Assembly: GCF_932526225.1 (NCBI RefSeq)
Contig: NC_064036.1
Location: 18,994,953-19,058,952 of the forward strand
Reading direction: 5' to 3'
Source of the DNA: Nematostella vectensis
Taxonomy: Eukaryota; Cnidaria; Anthozoa; Actiniaria; Edwardsiidae
DNA length: 64,000 nucleotides
How positions within the stretch are numbered: position 1 is the first letter of the stretch; each line of letters starts with the position of its first letter. Positions 24,325-37,400 of this stretch are shown piece by piece. The notes beneath the pieces are model-generated. The model ran no database searches. It saw only the letters and a list, made by a program, of their open reading frames with translations, and was not told the origin of the DNA. Position numbers and translations under genes: made by a program.

Positions 24325-25399
24325 TTACCTTTTCTTTCCGGGTCTGTGAAAGCCTGGGGGAAATTCTGTAGAGAGAAAATCCTACGTCACAGAAAGTCAC
24401 AGAAAACAGATAAGCATTAGCACAACATACCATAATTGGAAGAGTCCTGTTCTGTAAATATAAAAAAAGAAATCATGAGTCGATGTCTTTTAACAGTACG
24501 TGGAGCAAAAATACCTCAACTCAAAAAAACCTTATTGAAACACGCTTCGCTGTTTAAAAGTTTGGTAGGTCAAGTTTAGGTTTTAGTTTATTTTGTTTTA
24601 GATTTTTTGACTCACCTCTTCGGCCTGGTCGGGGTTTGGGCAGAAATGCGTCTTGTTCTACCATACCTAATAAAGCCGAATAGAAAACGAGGGAAAACTT
24701 AGCATTCAATATTCTGTATGTCTAGTTCAACATTATATCACGTTTGTTTGCTCGCAGTAACTTAAGGCCTAGACACTTCTCTAGATGCGGTTCAAATAGC
24801 TCCGTGTACATTTAAAAGCCATCTGTTACCCTATAGCTAAGGCGGGGTTACTTACTTAGCGCTCTTGCAAAATCACGTCTGTAATCTTGTAATTCTCGTT
24901 CATAGTCTGGTAAAAAAAAAAGAAAAGAAATCAGGAGCCCGTAAGTAAAGCATTTGACTCCTTAATTCTCTTCGACTCCTTCATTAAGAAAGAGGGGATG
25001 TGCGCGCGCCCAGTATGAACTTGGCCCGCGCTACGCGTCTGGTGAGTATGTAAACTGAATTTCACCGGTTGCATGGTTAAAAACGTTATACGCTGATGCC
25101 TCGGCGAAAGTGCACTATTCTTCCCTTTTGATCTTTCTACTGTTTCGAGTTGTAAAAACTGCAGCGTACGAGCTGAGGTAGAAATACGAGCAATTCTAAA
25201 GTGTGCCGACGGTACACGCCAGCTGGTCAGTACAGCTCAGCCAGCCAGTACACGCCAGGGTGAATTTTGGCAGGTCAAGTCCTTCATATTGGGAATCTGT
25301 AACGATTGAACTGTTATTCGTACCTTTGTGTCTCAGGTTTCGGCTCTGTACCGAGCACACAAGCGCCATCAGTACTAACGTCACGCAAAGAACCTTCAT
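24325..25399 (-). CDS. Short RPamide neuropeptide precursor, 79 aa
   Basis: Five small exons with consistent phases: 25324-25399, 24856-24906, 24616-24666, 24431-24451, 24325-24365 (stop TAA). Exon 1 gives a clear signal peptide (MKVLCVTLVLMALVCSVQS). Next come an acidic/basic pro-segment (YERELQDYRRDFARAL) and two amidation-plus-dibasic cassettes: EQDAFLPKPRP-GRR and EFPPGFHRP-GKKR. The stop follows the last basic residue directly, as is common in neuropeptide precursors. FPPGFHRPamide closely resembles sea-anemone Antho-RPamide (LPPGPLPRPamide, from memory), so a neuropeptide role is likely. A 21-nt micro-exon (EQDSSNY) separates the peptides, echoing the spacer exons of the neighbouring gene. 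The donor at 25324 (AAAG-GTACG) was preferred over two weaker in-phase donors at 25252 and 25216. Confidence 0.86.
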
Positions 25400-27191
25400 T
25401 TTAAACCTTGAAATAACTGGAAAGAGACGAAGAACAGGGCGTGAGGTGGAAAAGTTGAGGCGAAAAAAAATATTTCAGCGTAGAGAATAAAGGATTACTA
25501 AGCAGAATAGGATGCTAACTCGAAAGGCTGGAAAGCTGTTACCTTTGCAGAGATGAGCGATATCAAAATGGGGCTCAATTTAAACCCATAATTGAGCATT
25601 TAATTGTGGGAAATTTGCATTCTGTTGAGGATATAAGCAAGTGGGCGATAATTCCATTAAACCTTATTTTAACCATCTACGTTTGTGCCTCATACCACAC
25701 ATTAACTAATAATGACCAAAGCGCTGTTACGATTTTCAGGATAACCAAAATAATAAGCATAGGGAGCTTGTTTTGGCGGAAACTAGAGAAAAATCGGGCG
25801 AAATAGATTGGCGCCGACGCGAGAGTTGCCCTCGGGTTCTAAGTATGTCATCAAGATTTAATCTGAGTCACCCTTATCGTACACGCCCAATATATCGTGT
25901 GGCCTCACCCACAATTTTTTTTTAAATTGGGGTTTACTTGGAAATTGAAAGTAAGAGGTCTCCTATAGTCTACCTGATAATGTCCACCAATATTCATTCG
26001 CAATTTGAAAGTTTAATAATTATAAGTCAGCATTTTTCAGATTGACATTTAACACTTTATTTTTCGGTTGTAAGCCTAACCCTGCCTCAAAAGTATGTTA
26101 TTTGTTCAGTATGAGCCACACGGCGCGATCCATATGTACTAGTCAGAGACTTATATTGTCCACCGAGGTACCATGTCGATCTCTGAGGTTCGACTGACAA
26201 GCAGGTTTGTCAGAGCTGTCAAAGACACTTCTCCACCTTTCGTGGCTTATCTCTGATTCTCTCGATCTCGTCGGGACACGCTACCTAAAACTACTTGGCC
26301 AGTAGTTAAGGCGACGGTCAGGCACTATGATAAATAATACAATGGCGTGTTTTTGACAGCATTTTTCCTGTCGTCAGCAGGCTACAGTAGTTAATCCCCC
26401 GCCCCACTAGTCTGCTAGTGTGAAATCAGTCCTAAATAGAAAGTGTTTATCGGAATTGTGTGGAGGGGGTGGGGGTGGGGGGTGGTTAGTACTAGCAACG
26501 TAGAAACCGTATGCGCTATTCAAACTATGCAAATTAAGAACGCTCTGCGAATTTGTTTCACGAACTACCCACGCCTAAAAAAACCGTGATAATCCATTAT
26601 TTTACCTAATGTCCAGGGTTTCTGAGTAAGAAATCTGAGTAAGAAATCATCAACAGAGTATAAAAAAAATCATCAACAGAAACCCTATCGCAGGGTGCTC
26701 GTTACGTTCTCATGATAATACTATAATGATAGACATTCTTTATCAGTAAATAGGGTCATAAAAAATAACTACCAAAACGCCCATTTTAATAAAAACCTAG
26801 AGATAAAACAATCTGTTGATTATGATAGAACTAAAGAACAGTGCTAATCTAATTTCATTTTGAAACATAAGAGAAAATGCAGAGATGCTTGGTTAAGGTT
26901 TATTCTGCGGCGTACAATAAATAGCAGCAAAGATGAAAAAAGGATAAAAACTCAAAATGAATTGTGGAAAAAAATCTCGCAAGCACGTGATTGGCTATAA
27001 AAGGGAATGGCGCGTCGTAAAAATAGTTGCCGTGTGGGTACTCTTGTGCTCGCCCTTCGCGTAGAGGAGTTAGTCTAAAAGCTAGAACAATTCTTTTTTT
27101 GTATTATTCCACAAACTTTAAATTGAGCAAAACACTTACAGTGCAGTCCTAGTTAATTCCCTAGAGTTTTCAAGATTTGAGAGCTACTTAC
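25400..27191. other. Presumed 5' intron of the short neuropeptide gene
   Basis: No coding feature recognised. It contains a G-rich tract near 26465-26485. On the minus strand a segment ending CATCTCTGCAAAG with donor GTAACAGC (about 25546) could be another leader exon, but nothing else supports it. Confidence 0.4.
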
Positions 27192-27297
27192 CTATCGAAA
27201 GGTCTCGAGACAAAAGCCGAGAACAGTCCACTTTCAAGGTCCTTCGAAAAGAGTGTGCGAATCTGTCACATTACAAGCGTTTATATAAGCTACATAG
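27192..27297 (-). promoter_or_regulatory. Candidate TATA promoter and 5' untranslated exon of the short neuropeptide gene
   Basis: Minus strand: TATATAA (27291-27297) lies about 30 bases before a possible start near 27262. A stretch without an ATG then ends in CTTTCGATAG and the donor GTAAGTAG. An acceptor (CGTCTCTTTCCAG) lies about 20 bases before the coding ATG at 25399. Confidence 0.55.
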
Positions 27298-27299
27298 CG

Positions 27300-29345
27300 C
27301 TCAAATACTGTCTAGTATTATGACATTTTCACCTGGTGGTCAAATGAGATCCTGATTAAAGAACTTCCAAAGCAATAAACGCATTAGAAAGAACAAAAAG
27401 AGGATGAAGTCAGAACACCTATAATACTGCGTTAATGGTTTACAGATTTGTTTTTAATACAGTCCCTAATAACGCCTGATATTGGGGTGGAAGGACGCTA
27501 GATTATTTGGTGGCCAATAACACACATATGTGTAGTTTTCAATGACATCCAACAACGAGGAATTATAAGTATTGACAACTCGTGAAGGAAAATTAATCCC
27601 AAGAGATTTCTAGATGGTGAGAACACATATTTTTGTTTAATTATGTCCAAAATTGCATTAAAAATGTTTTAGTTATAACTCTGATTAAATGTTTAGTCAA
27701 GGAGAAAAGGCAATATGATTAAAAAGATAAAACAAGACATAACTTTTTTCAACAACTTTACTCATCGCTTGGTTAGCAGAGTCCGCTTTGACCATGTAAT
27801 CAATAAGTAAAAATTAATCTCTATTTTTCTCATATTTCATCAAATTGTGTTCCTTATAAACGCCTGGCAAAGCAAACCTAAATACTTGAACTGGGAGAAA
27901 GACTCAAACAGTGTTTTGATTAAGGCTTGTTTTTGTAAAATGTTCTTGTATTGCTGACACATCGAATCACATATTTACAGTAAAAAGCCATTGCATATCT
28001 GTCAATATCACGATTCCGGGTCCAGCGTGTACAATAGTACGGTAAGCCTTGCGCAGTAAGCAAGCTTTATATACTCTGCGCGTGTACCGCTTGATCGCGG
28101 AGCAAAGCTACTTAAGCGGCTACACGTTGACTAGCTTTATAAGAATTTATTCATCTTTTTCTTATCTACGGAAAGCTGAAGAAGTGTTCTTCACTACGCT
28201 ATTGAAGCTTTCAAGTCTTGTGTGTATGAACTCAAAATCTCATCCTCTCTTTAATTCGACAAATAAGGTGTCTTAAGAAAAACAAGTTGCTTAAAAATTA
28301 CGTACAGACTTTGCTGTCCTTTTCGCCCCGAGGAAAGTTTATAAACTTGGCGTTAATATCCGTAGCTATAGAGCATCTGGGATTTTTTAATAATGACTTT
28401 CACGAGTAAAATAGTACCGAACGTCGCACCTAACCATTACATTACACCAACATAAACGCCGTCAATTCAATAGAATGCCTTAATATTACCAATAGGGTCC
28501 CCTAACTCCATTTTATCATATAATTATAAGACCAAATATGTCCAGAAGGGGCGTACATGTGCCTAGTCCCCCCCCCCCCCCCCAAGAAAAAAAATGAAAG
28601 GTGCTTTCCTCAGATATATCTGCTCGGTTCCATATATCACATTCGTGTCGGAGCTGCTTCAACTAAATATTGGTAGAAGTATTTTTTCAGCTTGTACATA
28701 ATTCCATATCATTGAAGTCCACTTCAGCTATCTTTTCATGTTGTTTTGTGTCATTTTTTTTCTCAACCGCTGGAAAGATTCAATGGTGAAAACGAACAAC
28801 ATATAAATGCCATCCAAGCGTACAGTCAAACTAATGCCCAAACTGATGTGGTTTGCCGTTTGAATATCATGTCTTTTTTGATTCGAAGTGCTAAAAAACA
28901 TGACGGGTGAAGCTCATCGATATCACAAACGCCGCCTTTCATTCAGTGCTCTTTCTGAAATATTCCGCGCCCATGATTTGCTGATCAAATCTTGGTCATA
29001 TATCCGTCTGTTCACCTGCGTCCCACAGAAAGAGTAATTATTACTCCGCAATATTTCGCACATTACTCCATCATTCTAATGAATAAGAGTTGAGTCTGGT
29101 ATTTAGAAATATTGTCGGAACCATGTTTTTATAGTCATTTTTAGCCTTCAAGTGTTTCATTAAGTGGCTATAACTTAAGGAATGGTTTTTCATTAAACAA
29201 TGTCGCTAACTGGATTTGTGAGAGAAAAATGGGAATATCTAAATATACGCCAGAAGCAAACAAACAATATATTATTTAAAGGCAAATAAATACAAAAAGC
29301 AAATACAAAAATACAAAATAGTCGTGTTCGTGAACCAGAAAAATG
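27300..29345. other. AT-rich non-coding stretch
   Basis: No supportable gene on either strand. A poly-C tract is near 28568-28582. Confidence 0.5.
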
Positions 29346-29453
29346 ACTACAATACACCAAAAACTGGAATTCGACTCTGCCAAATGTTCTTCTTTAATAA
29401 GACTTCTTCAGGGGCAGAGTCGAATCCCAGTTTTTAGTGTATTGTATTATCTA
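29345..29453. mobile_element. Small foldback element
   Basis: CAATACACCAAAAACTGGAA continuing into TTCGACTCTGCC is mirrored by GGCAGAGTCGAATCCCAG continuing into TTTTTAGTGTATTG. The arms are about 32 bp and the loop about 38 bp. No coding capacity. Confidence 0.8.
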
Positions 29454-29705
29454 AAGACAAATATAGGAGAACATCTAGTTGAAGCTAATTTTTATTTGTC
29501 AATGAAATTATTGCTAAGAAAAGCTGGTTCAAATTGTGACAGGACTTTCACAAAATCGTTAACTCAGAGAAACAAATGGATTAACTACGCCACATTAACT
29601 ACGATTTTTCTAATAGGAGAAGCATGAAAATTGCTACATTTAGACTCATGAATTAAGGGCAGCTTCTGCATTAGTATCGTTTGTAGTACTTGATAAATTA
29701 CTTAC

Positions 29706-29792
29706 CTTTTGAAACCGTTTTCGAGTTCCTCTCCTTACGAGCGAGACTTCGCCCAACTGTGGCTTGCTTTCAGGCGATTGGCCGTTATAAAT
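29706..29792 (-). promoter_or_regulatory. Possible second upstream promoter/leader exon
   Basis: Same architecture as the elements at 13.4 and 27.2 kb: a TATAA motif on the minus strand (29785-29789), then an ATG-free segment ending in GGTTTCAAAAG and the donor GTAAGTAATT. No coding exon with a signal peptide was found between here and 25.4 kb. It could be an alternative first exon of the short neuropeptide gene. Confidence 0.4.
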
Positions 29793-29799
29793 CGTGTCA

Positions 29800-32700
29800 G
29801 GTGGTATTTATATCAAAATAAAAAGGCTTGTTGTAGTCGTTTCCGTTTCGCCTAGTTTATTTCTAATTACAAATAAAGTACACATCTAAAAATAAAAAGT
29901 TAAATAATTTTGTCAGATTCTCGATAACATCGTTCAAAATGATACACCCTTGTGATTGTTAATATTAAATTTTCGTTTGGATTCCGCAGAAATAAATTCT
30001 TTGTCCTTGGGGAAAAGCCATTCAAAGTGTGAGGATTAAACTATAAAAGACGCAAAGAGGAAGCGCTCATGGGGTGATTACCGACAATATTAGAATAACG
30101 CCGAGGTTGTTTGGCTGAATCTGAGGCTATTTTGTAATCACAATGGTTGTAATGAACTTTACACAAGAGCTGCAGGCAGTACAGCTTGATAAGCACAAGA
30201 CAATAACTGTAGGAAATAAGAGGATCCAAAAACACTAACTATACTTTATTAGCGCTAATTAATGAAGGCTAGGTGGAATAACAGAAAACAGACAAGAGTT
30301 TCGTATGTTGTCACACACAGAGCCTAGTCAAAAGCATAATACATTATCGCGGCACAATCACACAGCCTGTCTTTATCACTAAACAGCACATAGCAGATTC
30401 CTATCACGACTCATCTCTTAATGTAACCATGTAGCCTTTGTGTTTTCAGATGCGTGCTAATATCGGAAAAGCTGCGGAGGCGTACCATACCAACGGATCG
30501 AAAAGACGACACGGAATTGGCGGGAATCTTGGAAAATTCCACGATTTCTACCGACCAAAGGTCGGTAGAAAGTTTAATTCTTTTAATCAAAGTTATTTAT
30601 TTTATTGATCTTACCATGCCTAAACAAAGCTGGCCTTTGAAATTGTAGTGCTGATTAAATTTTTCGTTCTACATTGTTTTCTTATCTATCCACTAATTGC
30701 ATTCAAATCGATTAAGATGAGATTGATTATTCGAATGAGCAAGACGAATACTTTGTTGAGTTTTTAACCATTAAAAAAGAGCAAACACAGCATTTTGAGT
30801 GGACCAACCATTTTGATTTGTTCAGCTATTTTATTTTTCGCAAAGCTTGCACGCTTGCCTTATCGAAGCTATGATTTGACGCCTTTCTTATCTGACAACT
30901 AAAGCCTGAAAAAATCACATTATTTTAAAAATGTATGATGAGGCGATTAACCCTAACAGTAAAGTAAGAAAGCACAAAATATCTTATAGGGTATTTTATA
31001 TTTTTTCCAAACCATTCAAATGGTTAAATAGTTTATCCCAAGGTGTGCTTCAGACTAAGTACTTTATTCCAGTTCGGGTATTACAGCTGCACATTTAAAG
31101 ACGAATTCCAAACCTACATTGTTATCATTGAGTGCAATTCTTGATTGAATAAAATAATGGCTAGAATAAAGAAATAAAATAGTGAATTGATTTTAGATCA
31201 ACAGCAACTTCAGGAACTGGGTTAAAAACACCCTTAATTGATTTTATGACGCTTCCTAAATCGTTATAATGATTTTCCATTACTCACTTGAATTTAGATG
31301 GAGCTAACTTCAGTTCAAAAGACTTGGGAGGAAGATGATACCGGAAGAAATAAGCGAGTTTTAGAACAAAACAAAGATGTGTGCTTTGGGCGATGTTTTT
31401 AACAACAAAACGCGAGAGCAATGACACTGGTCCTGAATGAAAGCATCGCCTCGTAAACAGTGGGAAACGCCATCAGCGTAATGTGAGACAAAACAAAAAT
31501 CAATGGATTGAAACAAATAACAAGGTATTCCTTCCGTTGACGACTCAGTTGTGCATTAGATAGTTTTTATGGAAGTGCTTCTTATTCTTCCTGACGAAAT
31601 TTAATCTGCGCCCGCCTTTTTTAATAATAAATTTTGATGTTGGGAAAACAATTTCCCACGAATAAGATAATTGATAAGAAAAAGAAGAAGAAATAGTATA
31701 GAAAAGGAAAAAAAGCCGACTGACTTTTTGGGGTACCAGTTGTTACCCCAAAATATATCAGGCCTCGTAATAAAAGAAAATGACGAAAATTAATTTGCTG
31801 AAAACGTTAGTCAATTAGAAAGAAATAATGGGAAAACGAAGTAAAAAAAGTAGTAAAAATTCGACATTTGGAAATAGTATTATAAAATGCCTTCCACTAG
31901 TTACGTAAAGCTCTTAAGCGACTTCCGATAGGGGAACAATGGCAATCATAAACCATTTTCGGTTTAGAGTTTGATGAAAGTAAACATAAACTGATAGGGG
32001 AGACTTTTTACTCCGTAAACCGGATTTGCCCGAGAAAATCTACCGTCAAAATCACAATCTTCGACACAAACCAAAACCAATAATAACCGAAACAAAACCT
32101 TGAGTGGGGTCTGAAGTATCAGCACAGTAAACAAGAAACTAGTGAACGGAACTATTTATTGAGTAATTTCGCAAAACAAATAAGGTATTTAAGCAAATCG
32201 TGACGGGGTATTTGCTATCAGTTGGCTGTTTGGGCCCCGGAGGAGTACGGGGAAGGGGTGTTAGTTTGGTTTCACGCCTGTGTACCACCCTTTATAACAT
32301 TCAAATTCATAAACATATTGCACAAATCAGTTCAATCAATTTAATTCTACTTCATAGAAAATATTTTCCATTTTTTGGTCAGTACTTGTAAAATCTAGCG
32401 TTTTTTTTTTACAAATTGGTTTCATTACATATTACGTTTATATTATTCTCTATGTTTATATTATTCTCTATGTTTTTTATCTAAGCTCACCCATACTACC
32501 CTTTTTATTTTAGCTCAAATCTGCGGATGCTATGTCTTTAAATCTCAACATGTTGAGATCGCGGCGCTAAAAAGGACGGATTTAGAGCGGATTTTTGATA
32601 AACAATTACCACATTAATTATCATATACAAATATCTAATTAAAATAGGAAATTCACGAATAGAAAAAAAACATTTATATTTGATATCAGGCACCTGATAA

Positions 32701-33000
32701 AGGTTTTAAAGCAAAATATTTAACGATCCTTCAATAAGGAATTGCCAACTTATTGGCGGTCAGGTCTTGAAATACTGGAAGGCGGTCTATAAACAATACA
32801 GCGACAGTAAGTAAACTGAAGCTAGCCGCTACGCCCTTTCCGGTCAACAATTTCTTATAATTTTACTTAAAATATGGGGGGGGGGGGGCTTGAGGCGTTA
32901 TGTCCATGGTTCTCCCCGGTAACTGAACACTAAGCCACGTATACAGTAATTGGATCAGTATTCCAATCACAGATCACAAACATGCGCCACTCAACACAGG
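29800..33000. other. Intergenic AT-rich stretch
   Basis: No gene recognised. Two short hairpins are visible: TTCTACCGACC/GGTCGGTAGAA near 30548-30571, and an imperfect palindrome around GGGGTACCAGTTGTTACCCC near 31731-31750. Open frames here are short and lack splice-site support. Confidence 0.5.
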
Positions 33001-33002
33001 CT

Positions 33003-33192
33003 TGCCATCCTCCCGTTGCTATCATCACAATTATTTCCCGTAAATAATTACAAAATAAAGGTCGAATCGTAAAGATTTCAATTTTTTACGATTTATTGTC
33101 ATCAAAGACAGCTTTGTGAGATTTCATTCGACCTTTATTTTGTAAGAGATCGTTTACGGGAAAATTCTAATGATAACAACGGGAGGATGGTA
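33003..33192. mobile_element. Foldback element with ~70-bp diverged arms
   Basis: CCATCCTCCCGTTG at the left pairs with CAACGGGAGGATGG at the right. The arms continue inward through TTTCCCGTAAA and ACAAAATAAAGGTCGA with several differences. Likely a MITE. Confidence 0.75.
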
Positions 33193-33605
33193 ACCTGTGC
33201 ATTCATCAATAAAGAGAGCGATTTAGCACATGATTGTAAGACTGCAGGAGTTTTAAAGACTCCCACACACGCCCCCCACTATGTGCCTATGTTTTCATCC
33301 GGGTCCCACTGGATTTGAATACCCACGTTGCTAAAGATATCCTAACTCCTTCGCAGGCAGCGCTTGCATCCGTTACGCCGCTCGTATTCTCTTGTGGCAA
33401 CCCTCGACCCCCCTCCCCTCAGAAAAGAAAACAGTCTCATCCAACGCACGTTTACTTAACCACAGGACGCCCGCATTATGCGGTGTTTGATATAAATAGA
33501 CCGTTTGCGCATCCAAACTGCCACAGACTGGCGGGCCTCAGTTGATCCAAAATGCAGATGAAGGGAAATTTGACTCCAAAACTCCGCGAAAGTAGCATTT
33601 TCTAT

Positions 33606-33825
33606 AGCTTCGTCTGAACTTGCGCAAGCCCGGTTAGAGGTCTCCTTGGGCCCAGACTTGCGAAAGCCCGCTTAGAGGTCTCCTTGGGGCTAGACTTGCG
33701 AAAGCCAGGTTAGAGGTCTCCTTGGGGCTAGACTTGCGCAAGCCCGGTTAGAGGTCTCCTTGGGCCTAGACTTGCGAAAGCCCGGTTAGAGGTCTCCTTG
33801 GGCCTGGAATTGCGCAAGCGTTAAT
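33606..33825. repeat. ~38-bp tandem repeat, 5 copies
   Basis: Unit GACTTGCGCAAGCCCGGTTA followed by GAGGTCTCCTTGGGCCTA. It lies about 650 bp upstream of the MCFD2-like start codon. Confidence 0.9.
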
Positions 33826-34464
33826 AAAAACAACGTGAATCATCCCAAAATCTTTAGATTTTCTTGTCTTTCCGCACAGAAAACGAGAGAAGTAAGAAAA
33901 CGCAGGACTCTAGCAAATTGTGACTATCAATTTTCAGAATTGTTTCTCTTCCTCGGAGTGTCCTTATTTGCGGGAGTTAGTCGGGCGGTCTCGGGGTATT
34001 ATCGTACCGTCGCTAATCTGTGGAAAAGATATGACGAGTATTTCGGGAAGCAGTCGGAATGGTCTCGGGGTGTTATCATCGGCCCGTCTGCTAACATGTG
34101 GTAAATAATATGTGACGAGTATGTCGGCAAGTCCGCGTTCCTCTGATATACATTGAACAGCAGATAAAAAAAACTGAAAAAACATCTCCTTTTTCGCTAC
34201 ACGGTGGCCTGTCAGAAAGTCCTTACCACGTGACAAAATAGTACCAGCTGCGGGTCGGCTGGTCAGCTGAACAATCAAGATTTGACGTCACATCCGGTTA
34301 ACACAAAGGCTTTATGAGCGACAGATATTCGCGCTAGATAGCGATGATTCATAATTCAACTTCGAAAATTTAATGACAATCGTTCTATAATACTTTTCTC
34401 ATGCATTTTCTCTAGCTTAGTAATTCATCATAATTCATAAGTCTATTTTTTTCTCTCTCTCGAG

Positions 34465-37400
34465 ATGGCTCGAGTTGAAGAGACTTCTGGTCGGATAACC
34501 TTGTTGGTTCTCCTTTCCACTGTTCAGCTCACCATGGTCCGCTCTGCTGTCGATCCGACTGCGAATTCAGCCCAAGCCGAAGGATTCCTGTCTAACCAAG
34601 CCAAGGACACTCAGTAAGTTGTGATATTCCGTAGCTAATCGCTGTACGAGTACTATCTTCGCGCGGCTTGTTGTCGATTGAAAGCAGTTCTCGATAACAG
34701 GTGCCGAATTTTGGTCTTTGTCGACCAAAAGATCACCATATTATAGTGTAACAAACAAAATAGTGGATATAAGAGAGTAATTAGAATTTAGTATAAATTA
34801 TAAGCATGTACAAAGAAAAATGTTCAAGTCACCAAATCGAATTTAACGTTAACTAAGCACGGCAAAATATTGGTCAAATAAAATAAATTTGTTAGTCAAA
34901 TTAGGTGTACAAATAATGCATGTCGAGTTCCCAAATAGGACATTAGATTTGACACAACGTGTAGATTTGCTATTGGCCATATATGATAACAGAGGTGCAT
35001 CTACCCCAATCGTAGTTATCAACACATGTGGGATGGTCAGGTCTTAGTAAGTAGTTTTGATGTTGAGGGAGTGGTCAACGTGTACTGTATGTACGCCGAT
35101 ATACATGGATCCTGCAGATGAGACCTTTTAAGACATATAATTTCAGAATTTAATACCAGTGTGAACTTGAACAAATACAACACTACGTCAGTAACAACCA
35201 AAATAAATCTATCATAGCATAATCTAGATTAGAGAAAAACAAGACTTTTTAAGACTATTATCACACTTTTCCCAAAAATCTAGGACCTTTAAAAAAACGT
35301 GAAATAACATATTAAAATTGCTCTATCCTTTTTTTGCGGAGGGCCCAATGCTCATGATTTTTGTCTAAGACGACCTCCGTAGCACCGTTTATAGTTCCTT
35401 ATCACTCAAAAATTCTGTCGTCTGGTAGATTTTGTTTAATTTCATTTCATTTGAAAATCAATAAAATCATATTTACTGAATAACATACCACATCCCTTCC
35501 TTTATGATCAAAGTTTTAAATTTTAAATGTATAGATGGTTTTTAACTTCGCAATGTAGCAGGTTAACAAACAATCGTCTGAAACGGCAAAATAGACAAAA
35601 TGCAAAAAATGTAGAGGATTAGGTGAGCCTAGAATTGGGTGATTTATTTTGTTAATTTTCGTGCACGAGAGCTCAACAAAAAGCCGTTTTTTTACAAGAA
35701 CAAAATGTGAATGCAACGGCCGCCAATGCGTTGTTGTCGTTTTTTTTTAAGAGTTCTGCAATAACAATCCTATATCCCTAAGTTAGCCAGCTAATGATTC
35801 AACTATGGTTAATCTTGGGCGTTTTATTTTATCATCCTAGCATATTTATATTTCAATCACAGTTTCAGTAATTATTTGAATATAGAACAATATTTTATCG
35901 AGCGCTAAATAATATCAAGGAGGTTGTCAATAAAATGAAGTTCTTTATTCAGCCGAATGACTGAAATAAAAGGTCAACATAATAAAAGTTAACCGTTTAG
36001 AATTAACATTACTGGGAGTGAAATGATTAATTGAGAACGGGATAATCAAATCAATCCTTTTCGCGTCTTTATATCTGCAGTCAAACCAAAAACACACTAT
36101 GGGCGCAGGGTGATACGGAACTATTCCCACGACCCCCGGGAAGCAGAAAAACTAAAAGCAATGTAAATCGAAAATATCGCATCAAGCCAGAAAAAAAACA
36201 TACACATTAACAGACATTCTTTCTTCTAAGCAATGGTATAAAAATTAGGATTTTTTAGTAACAATTATGAAAATCGCTTCAAAATAACGATACTTTCTGA
36301 ACAAACCATTGGATGAGATAAGCTGGATTTATATCTCAGGAAAGGTTAATAGTTTTGTATCATTTAGGTAGTCTTGGATTGTTCAAATCTACAATATTCC
36401 AGGCAAAAAGATGCAAATGAGTGATACGGAACTACAGTACGTACCATGGAACCGTGGGAACCATAATATAATGACAATATGCTTGAGGCAATGTTAGCAA
36501 CGTTGTTAAAATGTTTTTTTTTACAAACTTGATATGAATAATACGCAGTATTTTGAATCGATACTACAATTAAAACTATACAGACTAATAATGTCATTTA
36601 AAAGGTGTCTGCGATATTTCAAGATCATTATGAACTTTTCTCGTTTCATCATTATATAGATAAAGACACGTTCCTGATTCATATAAAAACATATGAACAG
36701 CTATATATTAGCTATAGTTTTTTAATGTGTTCAATCCTCCCCGGCAACTTGAATTGATTTTGGTTTCCCTTTAGAGTTCGAGTTAGGGGATATCTAGTTC
36801 GGGAGTTCAAGCTTCATATTCCGTGGCAAAATCAAAACTTTATCTTATCACTGAAATTGGCTGTCAGCTTTTTTTTAACTATTATTCACCAATAATTTGT
36901 GTACTTTGAGCTCAGTTATTTTGTACACTCGTCCCGGAAAGGTATTAAGTTTTATGGCATGGAATGAATGGCATGGGGTAGCGGGCCATATAATATGGCT
37001 GATAGAAATACACAAAGTCATGTTGAGGTACTGTCGATAAGCGAAATCATGGATATCGAATAAGTTAATGCCGTCATACTACTGAAAAAATACTGACACA
37101 GATTAGTTGTCACAATCTTTGGAAAACAACTAAAGATCTATTAACTAAAGAAAAATGATATCTCGATGTTTTCCGCAATATTCAGGCATTTAAAAGAGCA
37201 TTTACAACAAGAGTTTGGATTAGACGAGGACGCCGCAGCTCACTATCTTAAGGTAACTACAGCAAGGCGGACCCTTGCTTTAACGTGGTACTACGTGACG
37301 CTAGACCAACACGTGACGCTAGACCAACACGTGACGCTAGACCAGCACGTGACGCTAGATCAGCACGTGACGCTAGACAAGCACGTGACGCTAGACCAAC

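Noticed and set aside
24325-24365. Donor GTAAAT inside the last exon of the short neuropeptide gene
   Set aside because: AGGTAA can be read as a donor, but it is also Arg-stop directly after GKK, and no phase-matched downstream peptide exon was found.
25203-25490. Plus-strand 95-codon frame opposite the signal-peptide exon
   Set aside because: Shadow of the minus-strand neuropeptide exon; no family resemblance or splice support.
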